From: Oleispira sp963933055
GTDB taxonomy: Bacteria; Pseudomonadota; Gammaproteobacteria; Pseudomonadales; Oceanobacteraceae
Direction of reading: 5' to 3'
Length of the DNA stretch: 64,000 nucleotides
Assembly: GCA_963933055.1 (NCBI GenBank)
Contig: CAWVSY010000007.1
Location: 19,748 to 83,747, forward strand
Part shown: piece after piece, positions 8,720-17,586 of the stretch
How positions within the stretch are numbered: position 1 is the stretch's first letter
Layout: each line of letters opens with the position of its first letter
Notes under the pieces: model-generated
What the model was told of the DNA's origin: nothing
What the model saw: only the letters and a program-made list of their open reading frames with translations
Database searches by the model: none
Translations under genes and position numbers: made by a program

Positions 8720-9957
8720 CCCATCACACAGTTGCGACCGTTTGCTTTTGCTTGATACAGCATGCGGTCGGAATCTCTAAGCAAGACATCGGGCTGATCT
8801 TGCAAACTGGGTATCATCGCTGAAATACCAATACTAATGGTCACCTTTCTCAGGTCTGACCCTCTATGTTCTATTTGAAGGTCACTCACTTCTGCGCGCA
8901 TACTTTCAGCAATACTCTGAGCACTAATCAGCGACATTTTAGGCAATAAAACAATAAACTCTTCACCACCATAACGAGCCACCAGCTCACCAGAACGCTG
9001 CCCATAATGCATCAAAACAGCACTTACCTGCCTTAAACACTCGTCTCCCGCCTGATGGCCATATTCATCGTTATAATTCTTAAAAAAATCAATATCGATC
9101 ATGATGACCGCTAATGAATCTTGTGCCCGAATTGCTCTGCGCCATTCGCCCTCATAACTACTTTCAAAATGACGCCTGTTCGCCAACCCTGTCAATGCAT
9201 CGGTCGTCGATAGCCAATGCAACTCCTCACTCAACAAGGTCAATCTTTGCGAGTCGAGCTCTAGTAAGTGATTCTTAACATAATCAATACGCGAAGAGAG
9301 CTCCATGAAATACCCAAGATAGACCCCCATTGCGATTAATAACGACCAAAAAAGAATGAATAATCCACGAGCATCATCAACCATGCCATCAATTTCGGGG
9401 CTATAGGGTTGTAGAACCTGGTTATAAGAAAAGATGATGTAACTAAAAAAGACCGTCAAAGACGCTACAATGATCGGCTTTAAAAATGATCGTAATGAAA
9501 TAAGGATGAAGACTTGCCAAGGAATAAAGCCAAAATGGTAAGCATAACTATAAGGCTCATCCAGAATATGAATAAATACTAGAATACTAAGACCGATGAC
9601 TATCATGCCCAGCGTTACTATCAGCACAACCCAGCGAATAAGACGACGGCTGAACAAAATAGCAATACCAGACAATAACGTTCCTGCGATAAATACCCGA
9701 ATCAGCCAGAGCGTATCCTTATTCTCTTGGCCTAGCGCATAATCCGTTATGCCAAACGCCAAATAGAATAGCACCCCAAATGATAAGACATTACGCGATG
9801 ATTTAATGAATATTAAATTACTGTGCGATTTGTAATCTTGCTCAATATCTTTGGGGAAATATAATTTTTTATAACCAGACAATAACGCTCGATAACGATT
9901 AATCTGCTTTTCTAATTGCTCTAAATGCTCATTGAACATCGGTGTTCGTAATACCAC
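8716..9957 (-). CDS. Integral-membrane diguanylate cyclase
   Basis: About 413 residues. The N-terminal half has roughly six hydrophobic helices, a sensor-like membrane module I cannot assign to a named MASE family. A short coiled linker (KNHLLELDSQRLTLLSEEL) leads to a GGDEF domain with intact RYGGEEF. The residue set at the inhibitory-site position is RSGE instead of RxxD, so product feedback through that site is probably lost. Start: the frame opens at ATG 9969 without a ribosome site, but that codon region carries GGAG followed six bases later by GTG 9957, which I prefer. Divergent from cysK; a 16-bp palindrome lies between them. Confidence 0.87.
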   Translation of the reverse strand: MVLRTPMFNEHLEQLEKQINRYRALLSGYKKLYFPKDIEQDYKSHSNLIFIKSSRNVLSFGVLFYLAFGITDYALGQENKDTLWLIRVFIAGTLLSGIAILFSRRLIRWVVLIVTLGMIVIGLSILVFIHILDEPYSYAYHFGFIPWQVFILISLRSFLKPIIVASLTVFFSYIIFSYNQVLQPYSPEIDGMVDDARGLFILFWSLLIAMGVYLGYFMELSSRIDYVKNHLLELDSQRLTLLSEELHWLSTTDALTGLANRRHFESSYEGEWRRAIRAQDSLAVIMIDIDFFKNYNDEYGHQAGDECLRQVSAVLMHYGQRSGELVARYGGEEFIVLLPKMSLISAQSIAESMRAEVSDLQIEHRGSDLRKVTISIGISAMIPSLQDQPDVLLRDSDRMLYQAKANGRNCVMG

Positions 9958-10029
9958 AAAAATCTCCATTTATCTGATGGCACTGTAAAGCAAGCAAAGT
10001 AACGCAAGCAAAATCACTATGATCATCAC

Positions 10030-10045
10030 TTTACATCAGTGTAAA
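10030..10045. promoter_or_regulatory. Palindromic operator candidate between a cyclase gene and cysK
   Basis: TTTACA-TCAG-TGTAAA, a perfect 6-bp inverted repeat in the 175-base divergent intergenic region. A related half site, TTTACAT, recurs at 10073-10079 followed by a partial ATGT. The binding protein is unknown; this is pattern evidence only. Confidence 0.4.
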
Positions 10046-10132
10046 CTCTAAACCCAGTGAGATGACAATTCGTTTACATAAAAATGTGACTTTAAACCAA
10101 TTGTCTTAACCTATATTCAAACTAACAGGAAC

Positions 10133-11095
10133 ATGAATAGCATGAAGGTTTACGACGACATCAGCTTATCTATTGGTAATACTCCTCTAGTGCGCATTAA
10201 CAAACTGACTCAACACCCAAACTTATTGGTTAAAATGGAGAGTCGCAACCCCGCTCAGTCGGTAAAATGTCGTGTTGGTGCCAATATGATTTGGCAAGCC
10301 GAAAAAGACGGCCTTCTAAAACCTGGTATGGAAATCATTGAGCCTACCAGTGGTAATACAGGCATTGCATTAGCGATGGTTGGCGTCTCTCGTGGCTACA
10401 AAGTCACCCTAACCATGCCAGAAACCATGAGCATTGAACGTCGTAAGGTAATGAAAGCTCTTGGAGCAAACATCGTACTTACCGAAGGTCCAAAAGGCAT
10501 GCAAGGGGCTGTAGATAAGGCCAATGAATTGGTGGCGGCCGCCAGTGGCAGCGCTATCATTCTTCAGCAGTTTAACAACCCAGCAAACCCTGCCATCCAC
10601 GAAAAAACAACCGGACCTGAGATTTGGCAGGATACCGAAGGAAAAATCGACATATTGGTTGCGGGTGTTGGCACTGGCGGCACCATTAGTGGTGTTAGTC
10701 GATACATCAAGCAGCAACAAGGCAAAGCGATTACCAGCGTCGCTGTTGAACCCATTGATTCTCCATTAATCAGCCAAACCAAAGCTGGGGAAGCGATTAA
10801 GCCAGGACCTCACAAGATCCAAGGCATTGGCGCTAACTTTATTCCTGGCAATCTGGATATCGACTTAGTTGATGAAGTAGAAATGGTTGGTAACGATGAA
10901 GCCATGGCAATGGCACATCGCCTAATGGCGGAAGAAGGTATTCTAGCGGGCATCTCCAGCGGCGCAGCCCTTGTTGCAGGACTTCGCCAAGCAGAGAAAG
11001 AAGAAAACAAAGACAAGTGCATTGTTGTTATTCTTCCTGACTCGGGAGAGCGTTACCTAACATCGCCACTATTTGCGGGCATGTTCACCGACTAA
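10133..11095 (+). CDS. cysK: Cysteine synthase A (O-acetylserine sulfhydrylase)
   Basis: 320 residues. PLP enzyme that makes L-cysteine from O-acetylserine and sulfide. Closely follows E. coli CysK: IGNTPLVR, MESRNPAQSVKCR with PLP-lysine Lys45, PTSGNTG phosphate/substrate loop (71-77), TMPETMSIERR, GVGTGGTISGVSRYI and PGPHKIQGIGANFIP. The NPAQSVKCR environment and overall length argue for CysK over CysM. A ribosome site (CAGGA) lies 5 bases before ATG 10133; a second ATG at 10142 is possible. Its stop codon is embedded in a tandem 14-bp repeat and followed by a strong stem-loop. Confidence 0.95.
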   Translation: MNSMKVYDDISLSIGNTPLVRINKLTQHPNLLVKMESRNPAQSVKCRVGANMIWQAEKDGLLKPGMEIIEPTSGNTGIALAMVGVSRGYKVTLTMPETMSIERRKVMKALGANIVLTEGPKGMQGAVDKANELVAAASGSAIILQQFNNPANPAIHEKTTGPEIWQDTEGKIDILVAGVGTGGTISGVSRYIKQQQGKAITSVAVEPIDSPLISQTKAGEAIKPGPHKIQGIGANFIPGNLDIDLVDEVEMVGNDEAMAMAHRLMAEEGILAGISSGAALVAGLRQAEKEENKDKCIVVILPDSGERYLTSPLFAGMFTD

Positions 11096-11128
11096 TATTT
11101 ATCGACTAACATTCATCGATTAATATGT
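11087..11128. repeat. Three degenerate 14-bp tandem units over the cysK stop codon
   Basis: Units at 11087-11100, 11101-11114 and 11115-11128, each of the form ATCGACTAAYATTY with a few changes. The first contains the cysK TAA. Duplication here would not change the protein. Confidence 0.75.
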
Positions 11129-11132
11129 GCGA

Positions 11133-11160
11133 CAGGTGGAATGAACTCTCATTCTACCTG
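11133..11160. terminator. Stem-loop terminator between convergent cysK and an OMP-like gene
   Basis: A 12-bp stem (CAGGTGGAATGA / TCATTCTACCTG, one G-U pair) with loop ACTC. Only a pyrimidine-rich, T-poor tail follows on either strand, so termination strength is uncertain; position between convergent genes supports the role. Confidence 0.55.
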
Positions 11161-11180
11161 CTCTCTCAAGCCTTATTAAA

Positions 11181-12200
11181 TCAATTACCGACCAAGGCTT
11201 CAAAACGAAACATAATAATAGGCGTTGGGTCGTAATAATTGTGATTCGCGGTTTCTAATTCAGGCGTCACCTCAACAAATACCCAATCTTGATAAACCCT
11301 TCGGCGATAGCGAAAACCAATACCATAGTTATTGAAACTCATGTTGTCATGATCTTGCCCACCGGCGCGTAGATAATACGCCAAAACCTCTTTTCTGTTT
11401 AACTCGTGATATAAAGTAAAGGCATAATCAAATTCAAAATAGCCTTTATCTAACTGATATTTTGCCCCTGTTTCAAAACGCATTAAACGATCGATATTTA
11501 AAGGTTTGTTGATTTGAAAACGCGTGCTTTCTTCATAGCCATTATTTGCCGACCATTCAAACTTTTGCGTAATACGGGTATTAAAATTTTCATAATAATC
11601 TAAACGGCGAAAACGTAATCGAGAAAAAAGATCAACAGGTATATTCCATCTTACCCCGTTATCAAAACTGATTTTCCAATTCTCCGTCACTTTTAAGATG
11701 TAACGTAAGGCTGTTGAATACTCAACCTTTTCAATCTTATCCGTCGTATTCACAGTTCTTTCATCGGACTTATCGTCATCATCCGATGATTCTACTAACA
11801 AACTAAAGCGCTCATCCGTATTAGGCAATACTAAGCGAACGTTAATACCGTAGTTATAAATAACAGAGCGACCGATTTCTCTACGAGTAAAAAAGGAAAG
11901 TTTTGCCCGGCTACCAGAAATATCATCATCGATAACATCATCACCAAAAAATGTATCGACAAAAAAGCCATCCACATTATAAGAAACGCCGTCTAAATAA
12001 TCACTCAACCAATCATGAGTATCATCAATCAACGTTATTTTAATGTCATTTTCAGGCCTTTCCGTCGATGATTGCATATCCTCACTACCACCCCCTTCAC
12101 TGTATTCAAAAGCACTGAAAGAACGTTTCTGAGCAGCTAGCAAAGAATCAGAAGAAAGTAACAAACAAAGCATGCTTAAATAGAGAGAGAATCGTTTCAT
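11181..12200 (-). CDS. Putative outer-membrane beta-barrel protein
   Basis: 339 residues with a cleavable signal peptide (about 1-22, ending LLAAQ). The rest shows alternating aromatic/hydrophobic and charged residues in short strands (YSTALRYILKV, FNTRITQKFEWS, FEFDYAFTLYHEL, YGIGFRYRRRVYQDWVFVEVTPEL), as in outer-membrane barrels, and ends MFRFEALVGN. There is an acidic cluster (SSDDDDKSDE) in the middle, perhaps an exposed loop. I cannot name the family. It overlaps the upstream FieF-type gene by 4 bases (ATGA), implying co-transcription and perhaps a role tied to metal export or envelope stress. Confidence 0.7.
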   Translation of the reverse strand: MKRFSLYLSMLCLLLSSDSLLAAQKRSFSAFEYSEGGGSEDMQSSTERPENDIKITLIDDTHDWLSDYLDGVSYNVDGFFVDTFFGDDVIDDDISGSRAKLSFFTRREIGRSVIYNYGINVRLVLPNTDERFSLLVESSDDDDKSDERTVNTTDKIEKVEYSTALRYILKVTENWKISFDNGVRWNIPVDLFSRLRFRRLDYYENFNTRITQKFEWSANNGYEESTRFQINKPLNIDRLMRFETGAKYQLDKGYFEFDYAFTLYHELNRKEVLAYYLRAGGQDHDNMSFNNYGIGFRYRRRVYQDWVFVEVTPELETANHNYYDPTPIIMFRFEALVGN

Positions 12201-13069
12201 GAATGCACAGGATCATGATGAATCAAGACATCCGCACGCGGATAAACAGCAACGATTTGAGAGACCAATTTTTCACCTTCGGCATGGGCATCTGACAATA
12301 AGCATTCGCTTGAGAAATCCAAATGAACTTGAATAAACTGAACATTCCCAGACTGGCGCGTTTTAATATCATGACAGCCAATAAAATTGTCATTTTCGGC
12401 GACCAAACGCTTAACAAGCCGCTCGACCTCTGGATCAAGAGCATGATCCATCAACATATTAAGCGCTTCTTTACCAATACCATACGCACTATGAAACAGC
12501 GCGATAACAATGATCCCAGCAATTAAAGGATCCAACCAAAACAAACCACTACTGGCACCAATTAAAGCAAATATAACCGCAATATTAGCCAATACATCAC
12601 TGACATAATGAGCAGAATCTGCTTTTACAGCCAACGATCCGGTAAGGCGATATACCCAACGCTGGTAAGCAATCAAGACCAAGGTCAAAATCAAAGAAAC
12701 AACCATAACCCAAATAGCCCCTTCCCAAGCAACCAGCTCTTTTGGATTAACTAATCTTTCACCCGCATGCAGTAATAAAACAAAAGCTGAGCCTGATATA
12801 AAAGCAGACTGCATTAATGCCGCTAACGATTCCGCTTTCCCATGGCCAAAAGGATGGCTTTTATCCGCCGGCGCAAAAGCCAAACGAATGGCAAAAAAAT
12901 TGATCAATGAAACAATGATATCCAAACTAGAATCAGCAAATGATGCGAGAACACTAGAAGAATCGCTATCTAGCCAAGCAAAACCTTTCATTAAAATCAG
13001 GCAGCCAGCAACACACATTGAGAAAATAGCCGCGCTTTGAGTGAGTCGTCCATCACCTTTTATATTCAT
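12197..13069 (-). CDS. fieF: Cation diffusion facilitator, FieF/YiiP type
   Basis: 290 residues, the usual FieF length. Inner-membrane proton-coupled exporter of Zn2+/Fe2+. Six hydrophobic helices, then a cytoplasmic domain. The transport site is intact: Asp46 and Asp50 (SFADSSLD) in helix 2, His154 and Asp158 (SAHYVSD) in helix 5, plus the HPFGHGKAE loop. The cytoplasmic domain keeps GCHDIKTRQSG and the histidines near the end (IHHDPVHS). It is the first gene of a two-gene unit with the barrel-like protein. Metal choice cannot be read from sequence with certainty; the DD-HD site favours zinc or iron. Confidence 0.92.
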   Translation of the reverse strand: MNIKGDGRLTQSAAIFSMCVAGCLILMKGFAWLDSDSSSVLASFADSSLDIIVSLINFFAIRLAFAPADKSHPFGHGKAESLAALMQSAFISGSAFVLLLHAGERLVNPKELVAWEGAIWVMVVSLILTLVLIAYQRWVYRLTGSLAVKADSAHYVSDVLANIAVIFALIGASSGLFWLDPLIAGIIVIALFHSAYGIGKEALNMLMDHALDPEVERLVKRLVAENDNFIGCHDIKTRQSGNVQFIQVHLDFSSECLLSDAHAEGEKLVSQIVAVYPRADVLIHHDPVHS

Positions 13070-13322
13070 TAAACTGTCCTTGATCCTTGTCTTATAACCA
13101 TAACTCAGAATGTAGTATTAGCACTCAAATTTAACCAGAAACACCAAAAATTTTGTATTTTAAGGAGTGAGAACAAAAATGTAACTTGATTCATCCCCCT
13201 TGCTAGGAGAAACTATTAACAATAAAGGCTACTATTTATTATAACCTAAAAGCATTAAATGCCGCTAAGTTGCAGCCGAAATAATAGGCGCATTGCCGAT
13301 CCCTACGACAGGAATAAAAATA

Positions 13323-14192
13323 ATGGCTATCAAAAACGCACTCATTGTAGATGACTCAAAATCTGCACGAATTATGCTGCAACGCTTACTTAAGAAAATG
13401 AACGTAGGCTCTCTGGCGGTTGAAAGCGCAGAAGAAGCTATTCGCTATCTAGAAGAAAAACAACCAGACGTTATTTTTATGGATCATATGATGCCTGGTA
13501 TGGATGGATTAGAAGCAACACAAACCATTAAAAATAACCCGAAGACCCAAAGCATACCGACCATCATGTACACCTCTAAAGAAGGTGATGGTTACAACAT
13601 TCTTGCTAAATCTCATGGTGCTAGTGGCGTACTGCCGAAACCTGCGGATCAACAAGCAGTTATGGCTGTTATTGATTCATTAAGTGAACATGCGGCAAAT
13701 GATGTACCGGCCAATGCTGGCATTATCGATTCAAGCATCACTCTTGACCACGTTGAGAGATTGATTAAAACACGCATCGACAGCTCAATTTTATCAGCCA
13801 AAGCCGAAATAAGTGCAGGCCTTGATGGGGTTAGCCATCAGCTAGTTCAAACCCAAGAAGAACGCTTAGTGATTGCGGAGAGAAGACTCAAACAACAATT
13901 AGAGTCGTTGCAAGCAAAAATCACTACACTGAATAATGATAGTGATCTATTTAAGCGCTTACAGCCACAAATACAAAAACAAGCCTTGGTTATTGCCGAT
14001 AAACTCGCTCGTAAAAATGTTGAAGCATTAAAGCAATCAACAGAGATTAAATTGAATGCTTTGCAAGAAAACCAAACACAACAACTAGCGACTTTAAACA
14101 AGAACATCGCGAGCGCTAAACGCTCAGGAATTATCTTAGGTGCCCTATTCGGGGCAGGCATCGCAATCGCCGCTTATTATCTAGTACGCTAG
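13323..14192 (+). CDS. Response regulator with coiled coil and C-terminal membrane anchor
   Basis: 289 residues. N-terminal receiver domain (1-120) with a full set of residues: Asp10/Asp11, phospho-acceptor Asp54 (IFMDHMMPGMDG), Thr/Ser in MYTSKEG and Lys107 (LPKP). Instead of a DNA-binding or enzymatic domain, it has a long charged helical/coiled-coil region (about 145-260, rich in Q, E, L) and ends with a single hydrophobic segment (about 267-289, GIILGALFGAGIAIAAYYLVR). This predicts a tail-anchored regulator. ATG 13323 with AGGA 9 bases upstream is preferred over ATG 13293. It appears monocistronic, with a terminator after it and no kinase next to it. Confidence 0.85.
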   Translation: MAIKNALIVDDSKSARIMLQRLLKKMNVGSLAVESAEEAIRYLEEKQPDVIFMDHMMPGMDGLEATQTIKNNPKTQSIPTIMYTSKEGDGYNILAKSHGASGVLPKPADQQAVMAVIDSLSEHAANDVPANAGIIDSSITLDHVERLIKTRIDSSILSAKAEISAGLDGVSHQLVQTQEERLVIAERRLKQQLESLQAKITTLNNDSDLFKRLQPQIQKQALVIADKLARKNVEALKQSTEIKLNALQENQTQQLATLNKNIASAKRSGIILGALFGAGIAIAAYYLVR

Positions 14193-14227
14193 CATTTACC
14201 TCGGTACTTCCTATTTTGCTTTAATAT

Positions 14228-14259
14228 GTCGCACTATGACCAATAGTGCGACTTCTCTT
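14228..14259 (+). terminator. Terminator after the anchored response regulator
   Basis: A perfect 10-bp stem (GTCGCACTAT / ATAGTGCGAC) with a 5-base loop, 14228-14252, followed by TTCTCTT. Confidence 0.7.
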
Positions 14260-14371
14260 GCTATAAATTCGCACAAACCCTCTGCTACAGCTTCTAAACC
14301 CTAACGACAATCGTTAAACTAAGTTCATAATAATTCATATTCTTGCACCACGTTTACTTTAGGGATAATCC

Positions 14372-15166
14372 ATGAAGCTAAGATTGATAGCTATATCACT
14401 TATAATACTTTCAACAGGCTGCGCACTGACAACACCACTCGTTGTTGCAGGAGCCGGCGGCCACGCTATTGCGCGCCATGAAGAAGATATTCGAGTTCGA
14501 GGAGCCGCTGCACTGCAAGAAGAGCCCGACCTACTCACCTATTCGGTAGAAGCAATCGCGCGTAACAAAGAAGCAGAAGCGGTTGCTACCTATAGTAAAG
14601 GTTTAACCAGTGATGATTATAGTCATAACATAAAATCACTTGCGCTCTATCAGATTGGTTTGCTTTACATGAACCCTTATAGCGAAGCCCGCAATGATGA
14701 CAAAGCATTGTCCTATTTTAATCAACACCTTGAACAGTACCCTAAGTCGAAATTACGCCCTAAAATAAAAGCCAAAATTGCGCTTATTAAAAAACGGAAA
14801 TCTGAAAGTAATCAACTTTCAGCAAAAGAAATGTTAAAGCTTGCTGATCGCATGGCATTGCTTGCACAACCCAGCGTTCCATTCGATGCTGAACTCACCC
14901 CGATGAGTGAAAGAGCCATCTCAAATGACCGTATTGAAGATGCCGAAAGCGTTTATTTAATTATTTATAATAATAAAGCATCATCAGACCAGATGAGGGC
15001 AAAAGCATTGTATCAACTCGGATTAATCTATATGAGTGAATACAATACTCATCATAGTACGAGTAAAGCGATTAAATATTTCAGAATGATAAAAGAAGAA
15101 TTCCCAGAAACTCGAGTCGCTAAAAAAGCCAACAAGCGTATTTCTCAAGTAATTAATCAACAATAG
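14372..15166 (+). CDS. Lipoprotein with two TPR-like repeats
   Basis: 264 residues, signal peptide with lipobox LSTGC (Cys17), followed by a glycine/alanine-rich stretch. Two similar helical modules are visible: LALYQIGLLYMNPYSEARND...ALSYFNQHLEQYPKS (about 90-130) and KALYQLGLIYMSEYNTHHS...AIKYFRMIKEEFPETR (about 211-250). These are TPR/Sel1-style repeats, probably from an internal duplication. It is likely a membrane-anchored scaffold; the partner is unknown. An ATG behind a TAGGGA-like ribosome site starts it. Converges with a DUF4377-like lipoprotein gene. Confidence 0.75.
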   Translation: MKLRLIAISLIILSTGCALTTPLVVAGAGGHAIARHEEDIRVRGAAALQEEPDLLTYSVEAIARNKEAEAVATYSKGLTSDDYSHNIKSLALYQIGLLYMNPYSEARNDDKALSYFNQHLEQYPKSKLRPKIKAKIALIKKRKSESNQLSAKEMLKLADRMALLAQPSVPFDAELTPMSERAISNDRIEDAESVYLIIYNNKASSDQMRAKALYQLGLIYMSEYNTHHSTSKAIKYFRMIKEEFPETRVAKKANKRISQVINQQ

Positions 15167-15189
15167 CTTAAGAAATACCCGCCGAAGAA

Positions 15190-15222
15190 AACCTTAGCTT
15201 AGCCTATGTTAGGCTAAGGTTA
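15190..15222. terminator. Bidirectional terminator between two lipoprotein genes
   Basis: Core stem CTTAGCCTA / TAGGCTAAG (15198-15218, loop TGT) with outer AACC/GGTT arms that can extend it. On the minus strand it is followed by TTTTCTT; on the plus strand by TTATTC. It serves both converging genes. Confidence 0.65.
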
Positions 15223-16341
15223 TTCAATCCAAATTACATCATCGTTTGAATCGACACACTCTGTCTTAAAATCACTACGGCTTTCATCACAAGTGATACT
15301 CTGTATAATTAAATCTGTATTTTCACCACTAATTTCAGCATTAATGAGTAACGCTAAAATACGCTCTGAGTTAGTCTCAGCATCATCGACAGCATTATCA
15401 ATTAAATTGCATAATCCGTTGGTTGCGCAATCAAACTCAATACCATCATAAAGAATTTTTCCAGAAAGCGATTTCTTTAATCCTTTAGGCCCCGTGCGCA
15501 TAACCACATTAAAATCTTTATCTGCGACATCATCACGATTATTTTCTTTTAACAATTTCGCGGAACGGATCGAGCCGGATACTTTTTTAGTCTCTACTTG
15601 AATGTCATATTCATAGCCCCAGTCGGCTGAAAAACCGGTAATCTGAGAGTGTAAAATAGTCCAAGAGTCATCACTGCCATCCGCATCTCGGTACAAGAGA
15701 CATAACCGAGGTTCGAATAAACCACAATCTGTTTGATAATGAGCGATGTCCCAACGGGTTTGATTAATACCTTCACAAGTAGCAGCAAAATTATTCTCTG
15801 CCGCCGTACATACCACCTTTCGCAAGGTTAATTTATCATCGCTAGCACTGAACCTAAGTTGAACTTTTGCCCCCGAGTTATAAGCATTTGTTAATAAAAT
15901 ACAATCTGCTTCTATACAAGAGAATGCATCTTCACCTGCCAGCATCCAGCTGTCATTTGCATTATCCAATAAGATCTGACTGGACATACTGAGTGCTAAA
16001 ACAAAGGGCGCATCATCCGAATCGACAACTTCCTCAGCCTCAATACTTTTTAATCGATACAGCTCATCATCACCATCCGAGTCATAATCAACCTTAATCT
16101 TGGCGGTGTATCGCTTGCCCCACTCAAAGGCATCAAAACCAGAGTGCGCTATTTTGCTCAGACTAAATTCATCATCGGTATCAAACCGAAGACGAAAACA
16201 CATGGTTGTTGAACGACTATCACAAGCCACCTTGTAATAATCAATATAAACCGTTTCTGTCGTAGACTTGTATGATGGACCTAACCCCCAATCACAACCT
16301 AATAACAATAAACTAATGACGACTATGTATATTTTATTCAT
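15220..16341 (-). CDS. Cysteine-rich lipoprotein, internally duplicated (DUF4377-like)
   Basis: 373 residues with lipobox LLLGC (Cys16). The mature part is two copies of one unit (about 30-190 and 195-365), each with the same cysteine ladder: C-x7-C (40/48 and 206/214), a second pair (142/147 and 304/311), and C-x10-C (178/189 and 351/362). The segment after the first pair (GFSADWGYEYDIQVE; also FEWGKRYTAKIKV) resembles the DUF4377 pattern of bacterial lipoproteins. The even spacing suggests disulfides in the periplasm or at the surface. Function is unknown. Its start overlaps the upstream acyltransferase gene by 8 bases, so they are co-transcribed. Confidence 0.75.
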   Translation of the reverse strand: MNKIYIVVISLLLLGCDWGLGPSYKSTTETVYIDYYKVACDSRSTTMCFRLRFDTDDEFSLSKIAHSGFDAFEWGKRYTAKIKVDYDSDGDDELYRLKSIEAEEVVDSDDAPFVLALSMSSQILLDNANDSWMLAGEDAFSCIEADCILLTNAYNSGAKVQLRFSASDDKLTLRKVVCTAAENNFAATCEGINQTRWDIAHYQTDCGLFEPRLCLLYRDADGSDDSWTILHSQITGFSADWGYEYDIQVETKKVSGSIRSAKLLKENNRDDVADKDFNVVMRTGPKGLKKSLSGKILYDGIEFDCATNGLCNLIDNAVDDAETNSERILALLINAEISGENTDLIIQSITCDESRSDFKTECVDSNDDVIWIE

Positions 16342-17476
16342 GCTTACTTAATTGTTTCCTAATCACAGGTTGTGCGTACATAGAATATAACTGGTATTTC
16401 ACCGCGTCGGTTTCGTTGCCAGCTCGCTGTTTCATACTTTCTAACCCAGATCGAATATCACCATAATCACTCAAAGGTTGTATATGACCTTGGTCTGATA
16501 AAAGTTTATGGGCCGCAAAATTTATCGGAAAACACGCATATCCCGCAACAATTTGCCGATCTATTTCTTTTGCTAGACTCGCAGCAGATGCAAATGCCGC
16601 GTCATCAATTTGCTGACCAAATGTGACCTGAACACGCCCTTTCTTTCCCATTAAACCCGTTACAATACTAACAACATCTTCATTCTCTGATTTTTGATAT
16701 TCTTCTCCTAATGCTTTAGCGGCTAACTCACGCGCCTTCAGCAAATCACACGGATCAAATTCATAACTGAGACTAACGGGTATGGGGTTCAAGGCCTGTA
16801 GAGAGGTTGAAAAATCCTCTTTATCCATACGCCCAGCAAGTCCAAGCATTTTCAAAACGGCTGTATCAGTCTCATCAATTCCATTTTTCGCACGCCCTTC
16901 TCGCTGAGCAATCCACACAGATTGACCTTCTTCGATAGAGTGCCTGATGTATTTAGAGAGTAATTGCAGTGCTGATAATTTTTCACGTTTTGCTACGATT
17001 GAGCGCTTCACAATAAAGCTTTTATTTAATCGCATCACATCGCCAACAACAGGATTTTTTAACAGATTGTCACCAATCGCAATCCGTCCAGTTTGCCTAT
17101 TATTTATATGTAAGGCGTAATTGACTAAAGTAGGATCCAAGGCAATATCACGATGATTTGATAACCAAACATGGCTGCTAGCAGACGCTAAACCATCAAG
17201 CCCCTCAACAATCAGCCCTGTCGTCGTTTTAGCAATAATTTGCTGTACATACCCCGCCAACCATTGCTGAAATTGCTCAATAGACTCCAGCTTAGAAAGG
17301 TCACGCTGTAAACGCCAACGTACCAAAGAGCGGGCTAATAAACGTAATGGCCCACGCCAACTTGGGCGCATAAAATACGCTAACCCCTTTACTAAATCTG
17401 GTTCAACTAATAAGCGCTCTAAAATATGAGGAAATTCAGTATCATTGTATGGCCGAATATCGGCAAACTCATCCAT
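16334..17476 (-). CDS. PlsC/PlsB-like acyltransferase
   Basis: 380 residues from ATG 17476, which has AAGGAG six bases upstream (the TTG codon just before it is not needed). The acyltransferase core shows SNHRDIALD (His and Asp five apart) and a QREGRAKNG block typical of glycerol-phosphate or lysophospholipid acyltransferases that are cytosolic-face membrane-associated. There is no clear N-terminal signal or strong membrane helix. The substrate is unknown; it could be a lipid-modifying enzyme for the co-transcribed lipoprotein gene region, but this is speculation. Divergent from the small gene at 17587. Confidence 0.78.
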   Translation of the reverse strand: MDEFADIRPYNDTEFPHILERLLVEPDLVKGLAYFMRPSWRGPLRLLARSLVRWRLQRDLSKLESIEQFQQWLAGYVQQIIAKTTTGLIVEGLDGLASASSHVWLSNHRDIALDPTLVNYALHINNRQTGRIAIGDNLLKNPVVGDVMRLNKSFIVKRSIVAKREKLSALQLLSKYIRHSIEEGQSVWIAQREGRAKNGIDETDTAVLKMLGLAGRMDKEDFSTSLQALNPIPVSLSYEFDPCDLLKARELAAKALGEEYQKSENEDVVSIVTGLMGKKGRVQVTFGQQIDDAAFASAASLAKEIDRQIVAGYACFPINFAAHKLLSDQGHIQPLSDYGDIRSGLESMKQRAGNETDAVKYQLYSMYAQPVIRKQLSKHE

Positions 17477-17586
17477 CAAATACTCCTTGCGTTTGAAATG
17501 ACGGTCAAGATGGCTTGTTTCTATTTCTTGAAGCGCTAGTATATCGCACCATACACTCTATCCCTATTCTTAAGAGGTGCTTTATT

